Shown here piece after piece: positions 1 through 8,825 of a stretch of DNA of 40,627 nt. The notes under the pieces were generated by a model. It did not search any database and had not been told where the DNA came from. It was given only the letters and a program-made list of their open reading frames with translations. The DNA comes from Porticoccaceae bacterium. GTDB taxonomy: Bacteria; Pseudomonadota; Gammaproteobacteria; Pseudomonadales; Porticoccaceae. How positions within the stretch are numbered: position 1 is the first letter of the stretch; the number at the start of each line of letters is the position of its first letter. Made by a program: the position numbers and the translations under genes. The stretch covers positions 1-40,627 of the forward strand of contig JAQWMF010000054.1 of assembly GCA_029246925.1 (NCBI GenBank), written 5' to 3'.

Positions 1-716
<716 letters not shown>

Positions 717-717
<1 letters not shown>

Positions 718-2144
718 TGGATTATTTGCCGCTTTTTCATAATTTAAACAATCGTCGCGTACTGGTCATTGGCGGCGGCGAAATAGCACTGCGCAAGGTG
801 CGCTTGGTACAAGAAGCAGGGGCAATAATAACCATTGTTGCCCGTGACTTTTGCTCCGATCTATTAGAGATGGATGCAGTTGATAAACAGCAGGGTATTG
901 GCAATCTCGAACTTATCCGAGCCCCTTATCAGCAGCAGCATATCCACGCACAGCCAGATACGGTATTGGTTATTGCTGCCACTAACGACGCCCAAATAAA
1001 CCGAGAGGTATCCCAGCATGCGCAAGCGGCTAATATGCTGGCAAATGTAGTCGATGATCCCGGATATTCAACGGTTATTTTTCCCTCCATCGTCGATCGT
1101 TCACCGATTCAAATCGCCATCTCCAGCGGTGGTGATGCGCCTGTTTTAGTGCGCCTAATTAGAACCCAGTTAGAAAGCCTATTCCCGGCTGGTATGAGTA
1201 AGTTGGCGGCATTAGCAGGTAGATTTAGAGAAAAAGTCAAAGCAAAATTTTCTAATGGAGCGGATCGCAAGGCATTCTGGGAAGACGTGTTTAATGGACC
1301 GATTGCCGAACAGGCCTATAACAACAATATACAAACGGCAGAGCGACTTTTACAAGATAAGCTCGATACCAGCACTGAATTTAAAACCGGTGAAGTCTAC
1401 CTAATCGGTGGTGGCCCCAGCGATCCCGATTTGCTGACCTTTAAAGCGCTGCGCCTAATGCAACAGGCAGATATAGTGCTTTACGATCGGCTGGTATCCA
1501 AGCCAGTACTGAATCTTGTGCGTCGCGATGCCACGCGTATCTATGTGGGTAAAACCGCGGGTGACCATTCTGTAACACAGGACAATATCAATCAAAAACT
1601 GGTGGATTACGCCTTAAAAGGCTACAGAGTAGTGCGCTTAAAAGGGGGCGACCCGTTTATTTTTGGACGCGGTGGCGAAGAACTAGAGATGCTAGCCGAA
1701 CAGGGTATTCCCTTCCAAGTAGTCCCCGGCATTACCGCCGCTTCAGGCTGTGCCAGTTATGCGGGGATACCACTGACACATCGAGATCATGCACAGTCGG
1801 TGCGCTTTATTGCCGGCCACCATCGCTCTGGCAAGCTAGATCTCAACTGGCCAGAACTGATACAGCCCAATCAAACCCTTGTGTTCTATATGGGACTCAA
1901 TGGATTAGAGGCCATTTGTCAGCAACTGCAAGACCACGGCCTAGATGCAACCACACCAATAGCCCTGATTGAAAAGGGCACCTCTGAACATCAGCGCGTA
2001 TTTACCGGAAATTTAGAAACATTGCCCGATATTGTGCGCGCAGCAGATGCCAAAGCACCTACATTGATTATTGTCGGCACTGTGGTCAGCCTACATAATA
2101 AGCTCGCCTGGTTTAATCAGGATGCTGTCGACAACCATGAGTGA
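717..2144 (+). CDS. cysG: Siroheme synthase CysG (uroporphyrinogen methyltransferase / precorrin-2 dehydrogenase-ferrochelatase)
   Basis: A trifunctional cytoplasmic enzyme making siroheme, the cofactor of assimilatory sulfite and nitrite reductases. At 475 aa it has the full fused length. The N-terminal half (about 1-210) is the NAD-dependent precorrin-2 dehydrogenase/ferrochelatase, with a Rossmann GGGEIALRKV near residue 19 and an ISSGGDAPVL stretch. The C-terminal half (about 222-465) is the SAM-dependent uroporphyrinogen III methyltransferase, with GGGPSDPDLLT, YDRLVS, VRLKGGDPFIFGRGGEE and PGITAASGCASYAGIPLTHRD. The start overlaps the serS stop by one base. The stop lies inside the gor start (8-base overlap), so serS-cysG-gor is probably one operon. 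It fits functionally with cysH and cysB about 16 kb downstream. Confidence 0.97.
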
Positions 2145-3483
2145 CCAGTTCGACTTTGATCTATTTGTTATAGGCGCCGGATCCGGCGGGGTTCGTACCG
2201 CACGCATGACCGCATCAATCGGTAAGCGCGTTGCTATCGCTGAGGTTTCTGATCTTGGAGGTACCTGTGTCAATGTTGGCTGTGTGCCCAAAAAGCTTTT
2301 TGTCTATGCGTCACAGTTTCCAGAATTGTTTCACGCTAGTGAGGGCTATGGGTGGAATCAATATCAATCAGCTACCTTTGATTGGGACAGGCTAAGAGAC
2401 AATAAAACCGCTGAAATAAGGCGTTTAAACGGGATTTATCAGAATCTATTAGATGATAGTGGCGCCATGGTTTTTCGCGGCAGAGCTAAAATAGAGGGTC
2501 CTCAGCTTGTGTCTATTAACGGCAAGCAATACAGGGCAGAAAAAATACTAATTGCAACCGGTGGATGGCCGTACATACCAGAGATTCCTGGTAAAGATTT
2601 AGCGATCACATCGAATGATATGTTTAATTTACCCAAACTGCCGAAGCAAGCAGTGATTGTTGGCGGAGGATATATTGCCGTTGAATTTGCCGGCATTCTG
2701 AATGGTCTCGGTGTAGAAACACAGCTAATTTACCGAGGAAACCAGCTATTAAAATCGTTTGATAGGGATTGCACTCAAAAGATTAAAGACGGGATGATAA
2801 ATAAAGGCATAAGTATAGCGCTTAACACTAATGTCACTTCCATTGAGAAAAACGAGCAATATCTCACTGTTAACCTCAATAACGGACAATCAATCACAAC
2901 GGAAATGGTGCTATATGCCACAGGTAGAAAGGCTAATACCCGCGACCTTGGGCTAGACAATACTGCCATTAAATTAAACAATAACAATGCAATTATTGTC
3001 GACCAGCATTACTGTACCAATGAACCCAGTATTTATGCCATTGGTGATGTAATAGATCGTGTTCAGCTAACCCCAGTAGCCATTAAGGAGGCGATGGTAC
3101 TCATTAATCATCTATACGCTGACGCTGTGCATATAATGGATTACACAAATATCCCAACAGCCGTCTTTAGTCAGCCAGAATTGGCCACTGTAGGTTTAAC
3201 TGAAGAACAGGCGTCACAACAATATGACAATATTTCCGTCTATCGATCAGATTTTAAACCCATGTTTGAGACCTTAGGGAAGGGGAGTGATAAAACATTT
3301 ATCAAAATGATTGTTGATAACACCAGTGATAGGGTACTTGGTTGTCACATGGTAGGTCATCATGCCGCAGAAATTATTCAGGGCATTGCTATAGCGATTA
3401 AGGCAGGCGCTAAAAAATCACACTTTGATTCAACAATAGGTATTCACCCCTCAACTGCTGAAGAATTTGTAACATTAAAATAA
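2137..3483 (+). CDS. gor: Glutathione-disulfide reductase
   Basis: A cytosolic FAD- and NADPH-dependent disulfide reductase that keeps glutathione reduced. At 448 aa it matches the family. It has the FAD-binding GAGSGGVRTAR near residue 13, the redox-active GGTCVNVGC (C44 and C49), the NADPH-binding GGGYIAVEFAGI, an IYAIGDV FAD segment, and the C-terminal HPSTAEEF bearing the catalytic His-Glu pair. An ATG 66 bases downstream of the longest open frame is chosen. It begins MSDQFDFDLF just before the FAD motif and overlaps the cysG stop by 8 bases (ATGAGTGA). Glutathione reductase is favoured over lipoamide dehydrogenase or mercuric reductase by the CVNVGCVPKK context and the HPSxAEE end. Confidence 0.93.
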   Translation: MSDQFDFDLFVIGAGSGGVRTARMTASIGKRVAIAEVSDLGGTCVNVGCVPKKLFVYASQFPELFHASEGYGWNQYQSATFDWDRLRDNKTAEIRRLNGIYQNLLDDSGAMVFRGRAKIEGPQLVSINGKQYRAEKILIATGGWPYIPEIPGKDLAITSNDMFNLPKLPKQAVIVGGGYIAVEFAGILNGLGVETQLIYRGNQLLKSFDRDCTQKIKDGMINKGISIALNTNVTSIEKNEQYLTVNLNNGQSITTEMVLYATGRKANTRDLGLDNTAIKLNNNNAIIVDQHYCTNEPSIYAIGDVIDRVQLTPVAIKEAMVLINHLYADAVHIMDYTNIPTAVFSQPELATVGLTEEQASQQYDNISVYRSDFKPMFETLGKGSDKTFIKMIVDNTSDRVLGCHMVGHHAAEIIQGIAIAIKAGAKKSHFDSTIGIHPSTAEEFVTLK

Positions 3484-3525
3484 TATCTATATCAATAGGT
3501 TATAAAATACTATTAGTGTAGAATA

Positions 3526-4161
3526 TTAGAAGTTTGCCTTAGCTCGCTCAAGTAGAGAAAAGAGTAAGAACTTCAAATCGGACACTGATTGATCCCCATC
3601 CATATCAGCATTGTTGATATCTGACAGTATCGAATGACAAATCTGCCAATAAAAACGGGCTAAATGAGTTGCATCGCTACTACTCAATGATATCGACAGC
3701 CTTAAAAACAGGCTAACTAAGCCGCCATAAACACTTGAAAGGTATTTATCATGAGTCTTTTTCAGTTCTGGCGTTGAGCTCATTGCAGCAACAAGCGGAA
3801 GCACAGAAGAAGAATCCTTATAAATCGTCGAAAGTCGCTCCACCATCAGATTAACAAAAGGTTTTAGCGGCATCTGCTCTATATTTTCTGACTCTATATC
3901 ACTTAGCGTCAGCTTAATTTTCTCTATCCAAAGCTCTGATAACGCGTAAAGAATCGCATGCTTGTTTGGAAAGTAGTGGTAGAGAGTGCCAATAGATATC
4001 CCAACCTTCTTGGCCACCAGAATCGTTGTCAAATCATCTAGACCCACCGTCTTTAGCAGCTCAGAGGTAACCTTTAGAATCTTATCGCGCTGTTTTCTAG
4101 CCCTGTTTTGTACCGGTTCATTTCTTGGGCTTAATTGCTTAACCATACGAATAGTCTCCAT
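3526..4161 (-). CDS. TetR/AcrR-family transcriptional regulator
   Basis: A one-component repressor-type regulator of about 211 aa. The N-terminal helix-turn-helix (around residues 20-65) is plain: RDKILKVTSELL, then LTTILVAKKVGISIGTLYHYFPNK, the TetR DNA-recognition signature with its final YHYFxNK. The C-terminal ligand/dimer domain is not recognisable to me. The open frame could start at a TTG at 4209. I prefer the ATG at 4161 (METIRMVKQ), and the ATG at 4146 is also possible. The gene is divergent from the VTC/DUF4956/porin set and separated from it by about 370 bases holding an inverted repeat, so control of that set and of itself is a reasonable inference. It is convergent with gor, with a 42-base gap. 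Confidence 0.88.
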   Translation of the reverse strand: METIRMVKQLSPRNEPVQNRARKQRDKILKVTSELLKTVGLDDLTTILVAKKVGISIGTLYHYFPNKHAILYALSELWIEKIKLTLSDIESENIEQMPLKPFVNLMVERLSTIYKDSSSVLPLVAAMSSTPELKKTHDKYLSSVYGGLVSLFLRLSISLSSSDATHLARFYWQICHSILSDINNADMDGDQSVSDLKFLLFSLLERAKANF

Positions 4162-4191
4162 TGTTGGCCTAGATAATACCAGTAAACTATT

Positions 4192-4233
4192 TTTCGAATA
4201 AAAGCTCAAGTTATATCGAGTATTTATTCGAAA
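4192..4233. promoter_or_regulatory. Candidate operator: paired TTCGAA inverted repeat between tetR and the VTC gene
   Basis: Two 11-base arms, TTTCGAATAAA at 4192-4202 and TTTATTCGAAA at 4223-4233, are perfect reverse complements. Each contains the small palindrome TTCGAA, and CTC/GAG matches continue toward the centre. The site sits just upstream of the preferred tetR start (4161). It is the kind of dyad a TetR dimer pair would bind. That TetR binds here is inference. Confidence 0.45.
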
Positions 4234-4533
4234 TTTAACTGAAAGACTAAGGAAATCAGATCAGTAAAGCTCGCCATAAACTAGCTTACGCTTACAAAAA
4301 GCATTGCAATCAACGGCGAAAATCGATAACCTGTGGTGATAAATAAAAGAACACCGTGACACTGCGTTTACGAATTCTCTCTACAGACATGACCCTGCGT
4401 TTTGGTGTTAATAACTATAAAGCCCCTCTCAGTAGTTCAGGTTGTCGCAAATGAACTCATTTAAAGTCTGCTTGGTGCACATTGCTTGCATCCTAAGACT
4501 TTTATTTCCTAGTGAGGGTCGTTGGGATAAAAA
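4234..4533 (+). other. Upstream region of the VTC operon, no gene
   Basis: About 300 bases with no credible coding frame. It should hold the promoter and 5' leader of the VTC/DUF4956/porin genes. A TATAAA lies at 4416-4421 without a convincing -35 box, so I do not name a promoter. A GGGATAA just before the ATG at 4534 may serve as a weak ribosome-binding site. Confidence 0.5.
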
Positions 4534-5343
4534 ATGTTGTATGAATTTGATAAAACAGTCTTATTACCAGAAATAGATAATCAGCTAGACCAGACAATTA
4601 AAAGCTTTTCTACGCATGATCTTTCCGGCTTAGCTAATTCCTCGTTAATGAATCGCGTAGACAGCAAGTTTTTGCTTCCTGTCAGCTCACTGATTCAGGT
4701 TTTAAACGCTTGTAATTCTTCCTATTCTTTATTGATGATTAATGGCATTTCGATTTTTCAATACGACAATATATATTTTGATAACACTGAGCTTCATTTT
4801 TACAACAACCATCATAACCGCAAGCTGAACCGCCACAAGGTAAGGCATAGGCACTATGCTGATGTAGGAACAAGTTATTTAGAGGTTAAATTTAAAAACA
4901 ATAAAGGGCGTACCATTAAAAACCGCTGCTTGGCCGATAAAGACGCCAATAGGGCACTTTCTGACAACTATGCCTTTCTGCAGGATAATGGGATTGATGT
5001 ATCAAGTAAGTTGATTCCGTCTCAAGCTTGCTCTTATAGAAGAATTAGCCTAGCAAACGACGCTCGAAAAGAACGATTAACGCTTGATTTAAATATTAAC
5101 TTCGCGAGTAAGCTTAAACAGGCTAAACCTCAAGATAACTATACACTCTCAGACTTTTATATAGCTGAGTTAAAACAAGAAAAATTAGATAGACAATCAC
5201 CATTTTACCGTTTAATGCGCGAAATAAGTGTAAGACCTATAGGCTTTAGCAAATACTGCATGGGTCAATCACTGACTAATAATAAACACATCAAATCTAA
5301 CCGCTTTAAGATGAATTTGATGAAACTTAAGAAGGGAGCATAA
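4534..5343 (+). CDS. VTC-domain protein, polyphosphate-polymerase-like
   Basis: A cytoplasmic protein of 269 aa that resembles the VTC domain (PF09359), the catalytic tunnel of yeast Vtc4, which makes polyphosphate from ATP. The expected order of basic and acidic elements is present: NRVDSKFLL near residue 40, the YFDNTELHFYNNH strand near 87, an Arg/Lys/His-rich KVRHRHY near 104, YLEVKFKNNKGRTIKNR around 118-134, then IAELKQEK and the closing FSKYCMG near 250. This single-domain form with no SPX domain is usual in bacteria. The next gene is a DUF4956 membrane protein, the known partner of bacterial VTC proteins. Substrate and product have not been shown for this family member, so polyphosphate synthesis is inferred from the fold. 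Confidence 0.85.
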   Translation: MLYEFDKTVLLPEIDNQLDQTIKSFSTHDLSGLANSSLMNRVDSKFLLPVSSLIQVLNACNSSYSLLMINGISIFQYDNIYFDNTELHFYNNHHNRKLNRHKVRHRHYADVGTSYLEVKFKNNKGRTIKNRCLADKDANRALSDNYAFLQDNGIDVSSKLIPSQACSYRRISLANDARKERLTLDLNINFASKLKQAKPQDNYTLSDFYIAELKQEKLDRQSPFYRLMREISVRPIGFSKYCMGQSLTNNKHIKSNRFKMNLMKLKKGA

Positions 5344-5346
5344 TGA

Positions 5347-5994
5347 ATGAATGACATTTTTGAACCATTTAGTAGTCAATTTTTTCCGTTACTGTTTATC
5401 AATACCTTATTTCTGGGGGTATTATTACGTGGTATTTTCTTTCGTCATTCGCCTAAAAGAAATTCCTTGTTTGGCTTTTTTATGTTCGGCACGGGCGTCT
5501 TTTTACTGACGCATCTGTTACAGGGCGTTGAAATCTCTATGGGCTTTGCCTTTGGTCTTTTTGCCATATTTGCAATGTTGCGCTATAGAACAGAATCAAT
5601 TTCTATCCGAGACATGACTTATCTTTTCTTAGTTATCGTTATCTCACTACTCAATGGGGTAGGGCCATTAAATCCGGCAAGCGCTGTATTTGTTAACGGT
5701 CTTTTATGCCTTATTGTTGCCATTGGAGAGACTAGTCTGTTTGCGCCAAGAGTTTTTGAAAAAAATATTCGTTACGAAAACATCCACAATATTCGTCCTG
5801 AAAATTATCATATTTTAGTTGCAGATATTACTGAACGTACTGGTTTAGATGTAAAAAACATTGAAATCACTAATATCGATTTCCTTAATGATATAGCTAA
5901 CCTAAAGGTATCTCACAGCGAAATAAAAAAGGGCGTTAAACCAGTAACTAATAATCAAAGCCTGCCTACAACTGAGGCTGAACAAAGTGCTTAA
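5347..5994 (+). CDS. DUF4956-family inner-membrane protein
   Basis: A 215-aa protein with about five predicted membrane helices (roughly 12-32, 42-58, 64-79, 90-106 and 110-130) and a soluble C-terminal tail. The core GLFAIFAMLRYRTE followed by ISIRDMTYLF is the DUF4956 hallmark. Proteins of this family are commonly encoded beside VTC-domain proteins, where a membrane anchor or polymer-translocating role is suspected but not proven. The ATG at 5347 follows the VTC stop in a TAATGAATGAATG run. An alternative ATG at 5343 opens only a three-codon frame, so 5347 is the real start, and coupling to VTC translation is likely. The stop overlaps the porin start by 8 bases. Confidence 0.85.
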   Translation: MNDIFEPFSSQFFPLLFINTLFLGVLLRGIFFRHSPKRNSLFGFFMFGTGVFLLTHLLQGVEISMGFAFGLFAIFAMLRYRTESISIRDMTYLFLVIVISLLNGVGPLNPASAVFVNGLLCLIVAIGETSLFAPRVFEKNIRYENIHNIRPENYHILVADITERTGLDVKNIEITNIDFLNDIANLKVSHSEIKKGVKPVTNNQSLPTTEAEQSA

Positions 5995-7168
5995 CACGAA
6001 GCAGGTTGCCTTGTTAACGGTAACGCTTGTAAATTGCTTTGTTGCGCTCTCTGTATCGGCACTTGATATTGATAAGGTCAAAGTCCAGTCAAATATTTTA
6101 GACAATACTTTTTTTCAAGAGCTTGATGCTGGGCTTAGATTAAACCTTGATTCAAACCGTTTTGATGGCATTTATCGCGAAGATCAACAAGATGGCTACA
6201 CATACGACTCACAGCTACGTAGAGCAAGACTATCGCTAAAGCTACCCATCGCCAAAAACTGGTCTAGCAAACTACAGGTTGCCCTTAATGAAGGTGATGA
6301 TAGCTACGAGATAAAAGATCTTTACATTCGATACAAAGGATTTGATGTTGCCGACATTAAAATAGGGCAGTCAAAAGAACCTTTTGGCCTTGAAAATTTA
6401 ACCAGTTCTGCAAATACCCTACTGACTGAAAGAGCCCTTGCAGTCTTCGCCCTAGGCAGAAGCAAAGGCATCAATCTTTCTAATTACACCAGTCAATATA
6501 CCTGGAGTGTAGGCGCCTACAACGTAGAACAAAATGGCAAAGTAAAGGCTGATGGTGACAAGGCCTATACCGCCAGAGCCACATTTAGCCCTGTAAATAC
6601 TATTGCTAGCTACAATCATATTGGAGTGGCGTATTCAAAAAGGGATTTACAGGGCGCTGAATATGAACTTAAAACCAATGGCGGCGTTGATAGCGCAGTA
6701 AACCTTGTAGATACCAAGAATATAGCTGCCGACACTGTTGAGAAATCTGGCGTTGAAATAGCATGGGGCAGGGGCCCTTTGTCGCTGCAAGGTGAATATC
6801 AACGGCTACAGATCAATGCATCAGAAGCTTTAGAAAATGCAACCTATGAAGGCTATTATAGCCAGCTATCCTATTTTTTAACCGACGATCACCGAGCCTA
6901 TAAAAAAGGGCGGTTTACGAGCGTTAAGCCTTCATCCTCTGCAGGCGCATGGGAGCTGATCCTGAGAAAAGGAACCCTGCAGTCTGTTCATATTGGAAGT
7001 GCAAACAAAAACACGGATATAGAGATCGTTAGCACTGTTCTAGGTGTTAACTACTATCTCAGCAAACGAATTAAATTTATGCTTAATGCCATTGATACCG
7101 ATGCATCCGGCATTGATAACGGAAATTCAGGATCTGCACTTTCTCTGCGAGCTCAAATAAAGCTTTAA
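5987..7168 (+). CDS. Outer-membrane porin, phosphate-selective OprP/OprO-like
   Basis: A 393-aa beta-barrel-type protein with a signal peptide (hydrophobic VALLTVTLVNCFVALSV, cleavage likely after SVSA). The body resembles the phosphate-selective porin O/P family (PF07396): QLRRARLSLKLPIAKNWSSK, DLYIRYKG, IKIGQSKEPFGLENL, then alternating strands to a barrel-like end, LSLRAQIKL. The GTG start at 5987 overlaps the DUF4956 stop by 8 bases, which ties the porin to the VTC gene in one operon. Anion or phosphate selectivity is not readable from sequence alone. The pairing suggests that phosphate or polyphosphate crosses the outer membrane as part of the same job. Confidence 0.82.
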   Translation: MLNTKQVALLTVTLVNCFVALSVSALDIDKVKVQSNILDNTFFQELDAGLRLNLDSNRFDGIYREDQQDGYTYDSQLRRARLSLKLPIAKNWSSKLQVALNEGDDSYEIKDLYIRYKGFDVADIKIGQSKEPFGLENLTSSANTLLTERALAVFALGRSKGINLSNYTSQYTWSVGAYNVEQNGKVKADGDKAYTARATFSPVNTIASYNHIGVAYSKRDLQGAEYELKTNGGVDSAVNLVDTKNIAADTVEKSGVEIAWGRGPLSLQGEYQRLQINASEALENATYEGYYSQLSYFLTDDHRAYKKGRFTSVKPSSSAGAWELILRKGTLQSVHIGSANKNTDIEIVSTVLGVNYYLSKRIKFMLNAIDTDASGIDNGNSGSALSLRAQIKL

Positions 7169-7173
7169 GGCAT

Positions 7174-7210
7174 ATTCTTAAACTTAATGTAAATTATTAT
7201 GTTTAAGAAT
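7174..7210. terminator. Hairpin between convergent porin and integrase genes
   Basis: ATTCTTAAAC (7174-7183) pairs perfectly with GTTTAAGAAT (7201-7210), and TAAT/ATTA extends the stem inward. It is A+T-rich, with only weak U-tracts on either side. It lies between two convergent genes, so a bidirectional terminator is the likely role. Confidence 0.55.
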
Positions 7211-7229
7211 TAAATCATTGTTTTAAAAT

Positions 7230-8504
7230 TTATACTTCTCTATTTTTACCCGTTCTGGCACGCTCTTTCATATCAGATTGAATATAGACTTGATCTGTAG
7301 TTCCCATGCTGGCATGCCCTAAATCGTCCGCCATATGCTTTAAAGGTCGGGTAGCGATATCCTGCGAGGCACCAGTATGTCGCAACCAGTGCGTTGTTGC
7401 CTCCCTGAGGGCTTTAGCCTCTTCAGAAAACCCTTCAGCAAGCATCTTATCGTAAGCCATATCAAATGCCTCTTGCACAATACGTCGTAACTGCCTAGAG
7501 CTCATACCACCAGTACCGCGATTTTTAACCACTAATGGTGTATTACTATTAAAGTTGCTATTCAACTCAGATCTATAGGCTTGGTAGCGTTTTATAAAAG
7601 GAAATAGGGCGCTAGGCACCGATATATCACGTAGCTTATTACCCTTACCTAGAACCTTTAACCAATGGTTACCGTCCGAATCCTGCCAAAAATGTTGCCA
7701 TATGGGCTGCCAATTAGGTCTATCGGATAGCTCAGAGACACGTAAATACAGCGTCTTAATAAGCGCGACAACAAATAACATACGCTCATAGGTAGTGTCG
7801 CTGTTGGCTTTTTCTTCAGCACAGCTTAAGACATAGTCCCACTGAAGGTCAGATAATCGTTTTATATTTTTTTGTGTGGCGCCCTTAATTAAATAAGGCG
7901 ATTGCTTGCGAATAGCCGGAATAGGGTTGCCAAATGCATAACCCTCATCGGCTAAATAGTCATAAAAGCAGGAAATAGCTGAAAAACATATCTTTATAGC
8001 CTCTCCAGATAGCGTATGCCCCTTAGTATCGGGCTTTACATCCAAACCCCCTGCTAGTGCTTTTTTTCGGTCTTCTTTGCTAATTTTGGCGACAAATGGC
8101 CGCCAATTCTCATTTTGACGCCATTCTCCGCCGATTATTCTAAAGCGATCCTGTACCGATTCACCAACCCAAGTGGATGGCGGACTGTGTACAAAGTCAA
8201 AAAAAGCCTCTAATTCAGGGCGCTTCAGCTGAATTACGGTTTTATCGGCAACTGTCCATGACCATAACAAAAGACGCTCAACTTCATTGCGATAGCTACG
8301 ATAGGTAGCCTCACTTTTACGACTGTAGCTTTTTAGGAATGCCTGAGTATGCAAAAAGTCCTGACTGACTTCAGCATTATGCTTAATAAGCTCATCAATA
8401 AATAATTTAGAATCTGGATAGTCATTAAGCATTGCCATACCCATAGGCAGACGTACAAATGTTTTATGGGCATCAAATAAAGGGGTCGCTTTAAATTTGG
8501 ACAT
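7230..8504 (-). CDS. Tyrosine-family site-specific recombinase (phage-integrase type)
   Basis: A 424-aa protein with a complete catalytic set: R255 in TLYLRVSEL, a Lys in the GKGNKLRD beta hairpin (K287 or K290), H372 and R375 in HWLRH, H397 in DLGH, and the nucleophile Y407 in TDQVYIQ. The N-terminal part (about 40-190) would be the core-binding SAM-like domain. The ATG at 8504 is preferred over an in-frame GTG at 8516. It is longer than XerC/XerD (about 300 aa) and lacks phage or transposon neighbours, so it may be a remnant or driver of an element that brought in the adjacent VTC set, or a stand-alone chromosomal recombinase. I see no clear attachment-site repeats. Confidence 0.93.
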   Translation of the reverse strand: MSKFKATPLFDAHKTFVRLPMGMAMLNDYPDSKLFIDELIKHNAEVSQDFLHTQAFLKSYSRKSEATYRSYRNEVERLLLWSWTVADKTVIQLKRPELEAFFDFVHSPPSTWVGESVQDRFRIIGGEWRQNENWRPFVAKISKEDRKKALAGGLDVKPDTKGHTLSGEAIKICFSAISCFYDYLADEGYAFGNPIPAIRKQSPYLIKGATQKNIKRLSDLQWDYVLSCAEEKANSDTTYERMLFVVALIKTLYLRVSELSDRPNWQPIWQHFWQDSDGNHWLKVLGKGNKLRDISVPSALFPFIKRYQAYRSELNSNFNSNTPLVVKNRGTGGMSSRQLRRIVQEAFDMAYDKMLAEGFSEEAKALREATTHWLRHTGASQDIATRPLKHMADDLGHASMGTTDQVYIQSDMKERARTGKNREV

Positions 8505-8516
8505 AACACAGCTCAC

Positions 8517-8825
8517 ATTAATAAATGTTAAAACTATACTGAATTCAGCATTCTAGCGTTGTTGTACTGTATCAAGCCTTATATCTAATGTCTAGCTATG
8601 TCCACTAATTGAGATTAGAGGAAATAATAAGATAGCCTGCATTCAACCCTTTCAAGCTAACAATAAACAATCCATAAAACCTGTAGCTCGTTGTTAAATA
8701 CAGTATCGAAAATATTATGCTAAGCAATAAATTAACCTGTGATGTAAATATCGTCACTAGATTGTTATCAATCATAGTTTTATTACGTATAATCAATATG
8801 AAGCAATCGCATTAAAAAGGAAATC
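8517..8825. other. Intergenic region between integrase and prc
   Basis: About 309 bases, A+T-rich, with no convincing gene. An open frame of 63 codons on the minus strand (8605-8796) has no ribosome-binding site or family features. The region holds the upstream side of the recombinase gene and, at its right end, a good promoter for prc. Confidence 0.5.
8765..8793 (+). promoter_or_regulatory. Sigma-70-type promoter for prc
   Basis: TTATCA (8765-8770, four of six to consensus) is spaced 17 bases from a perfect TATAAT (8788-8793). Transcription would start near 8800, followed by AAAAGGAAATC just before the prc ATG at 8826. Confidence 0.6.

Noticed and set aside
2071-2136. Longer N-terminus for glutathione reductase (start at 2071)
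   Set aside because: It would overlap cysG by 74 bases and add residues before the FAD motif that the family lacks; ATG at 2137 fits both length and spacing.
8605-8796. 63-codon minus-strand frame upstream of prc
   Set aside because: Hydrophobic and A+T-rich, no ribosome-binding site, and it covers the likely prc promoter on the other strand.
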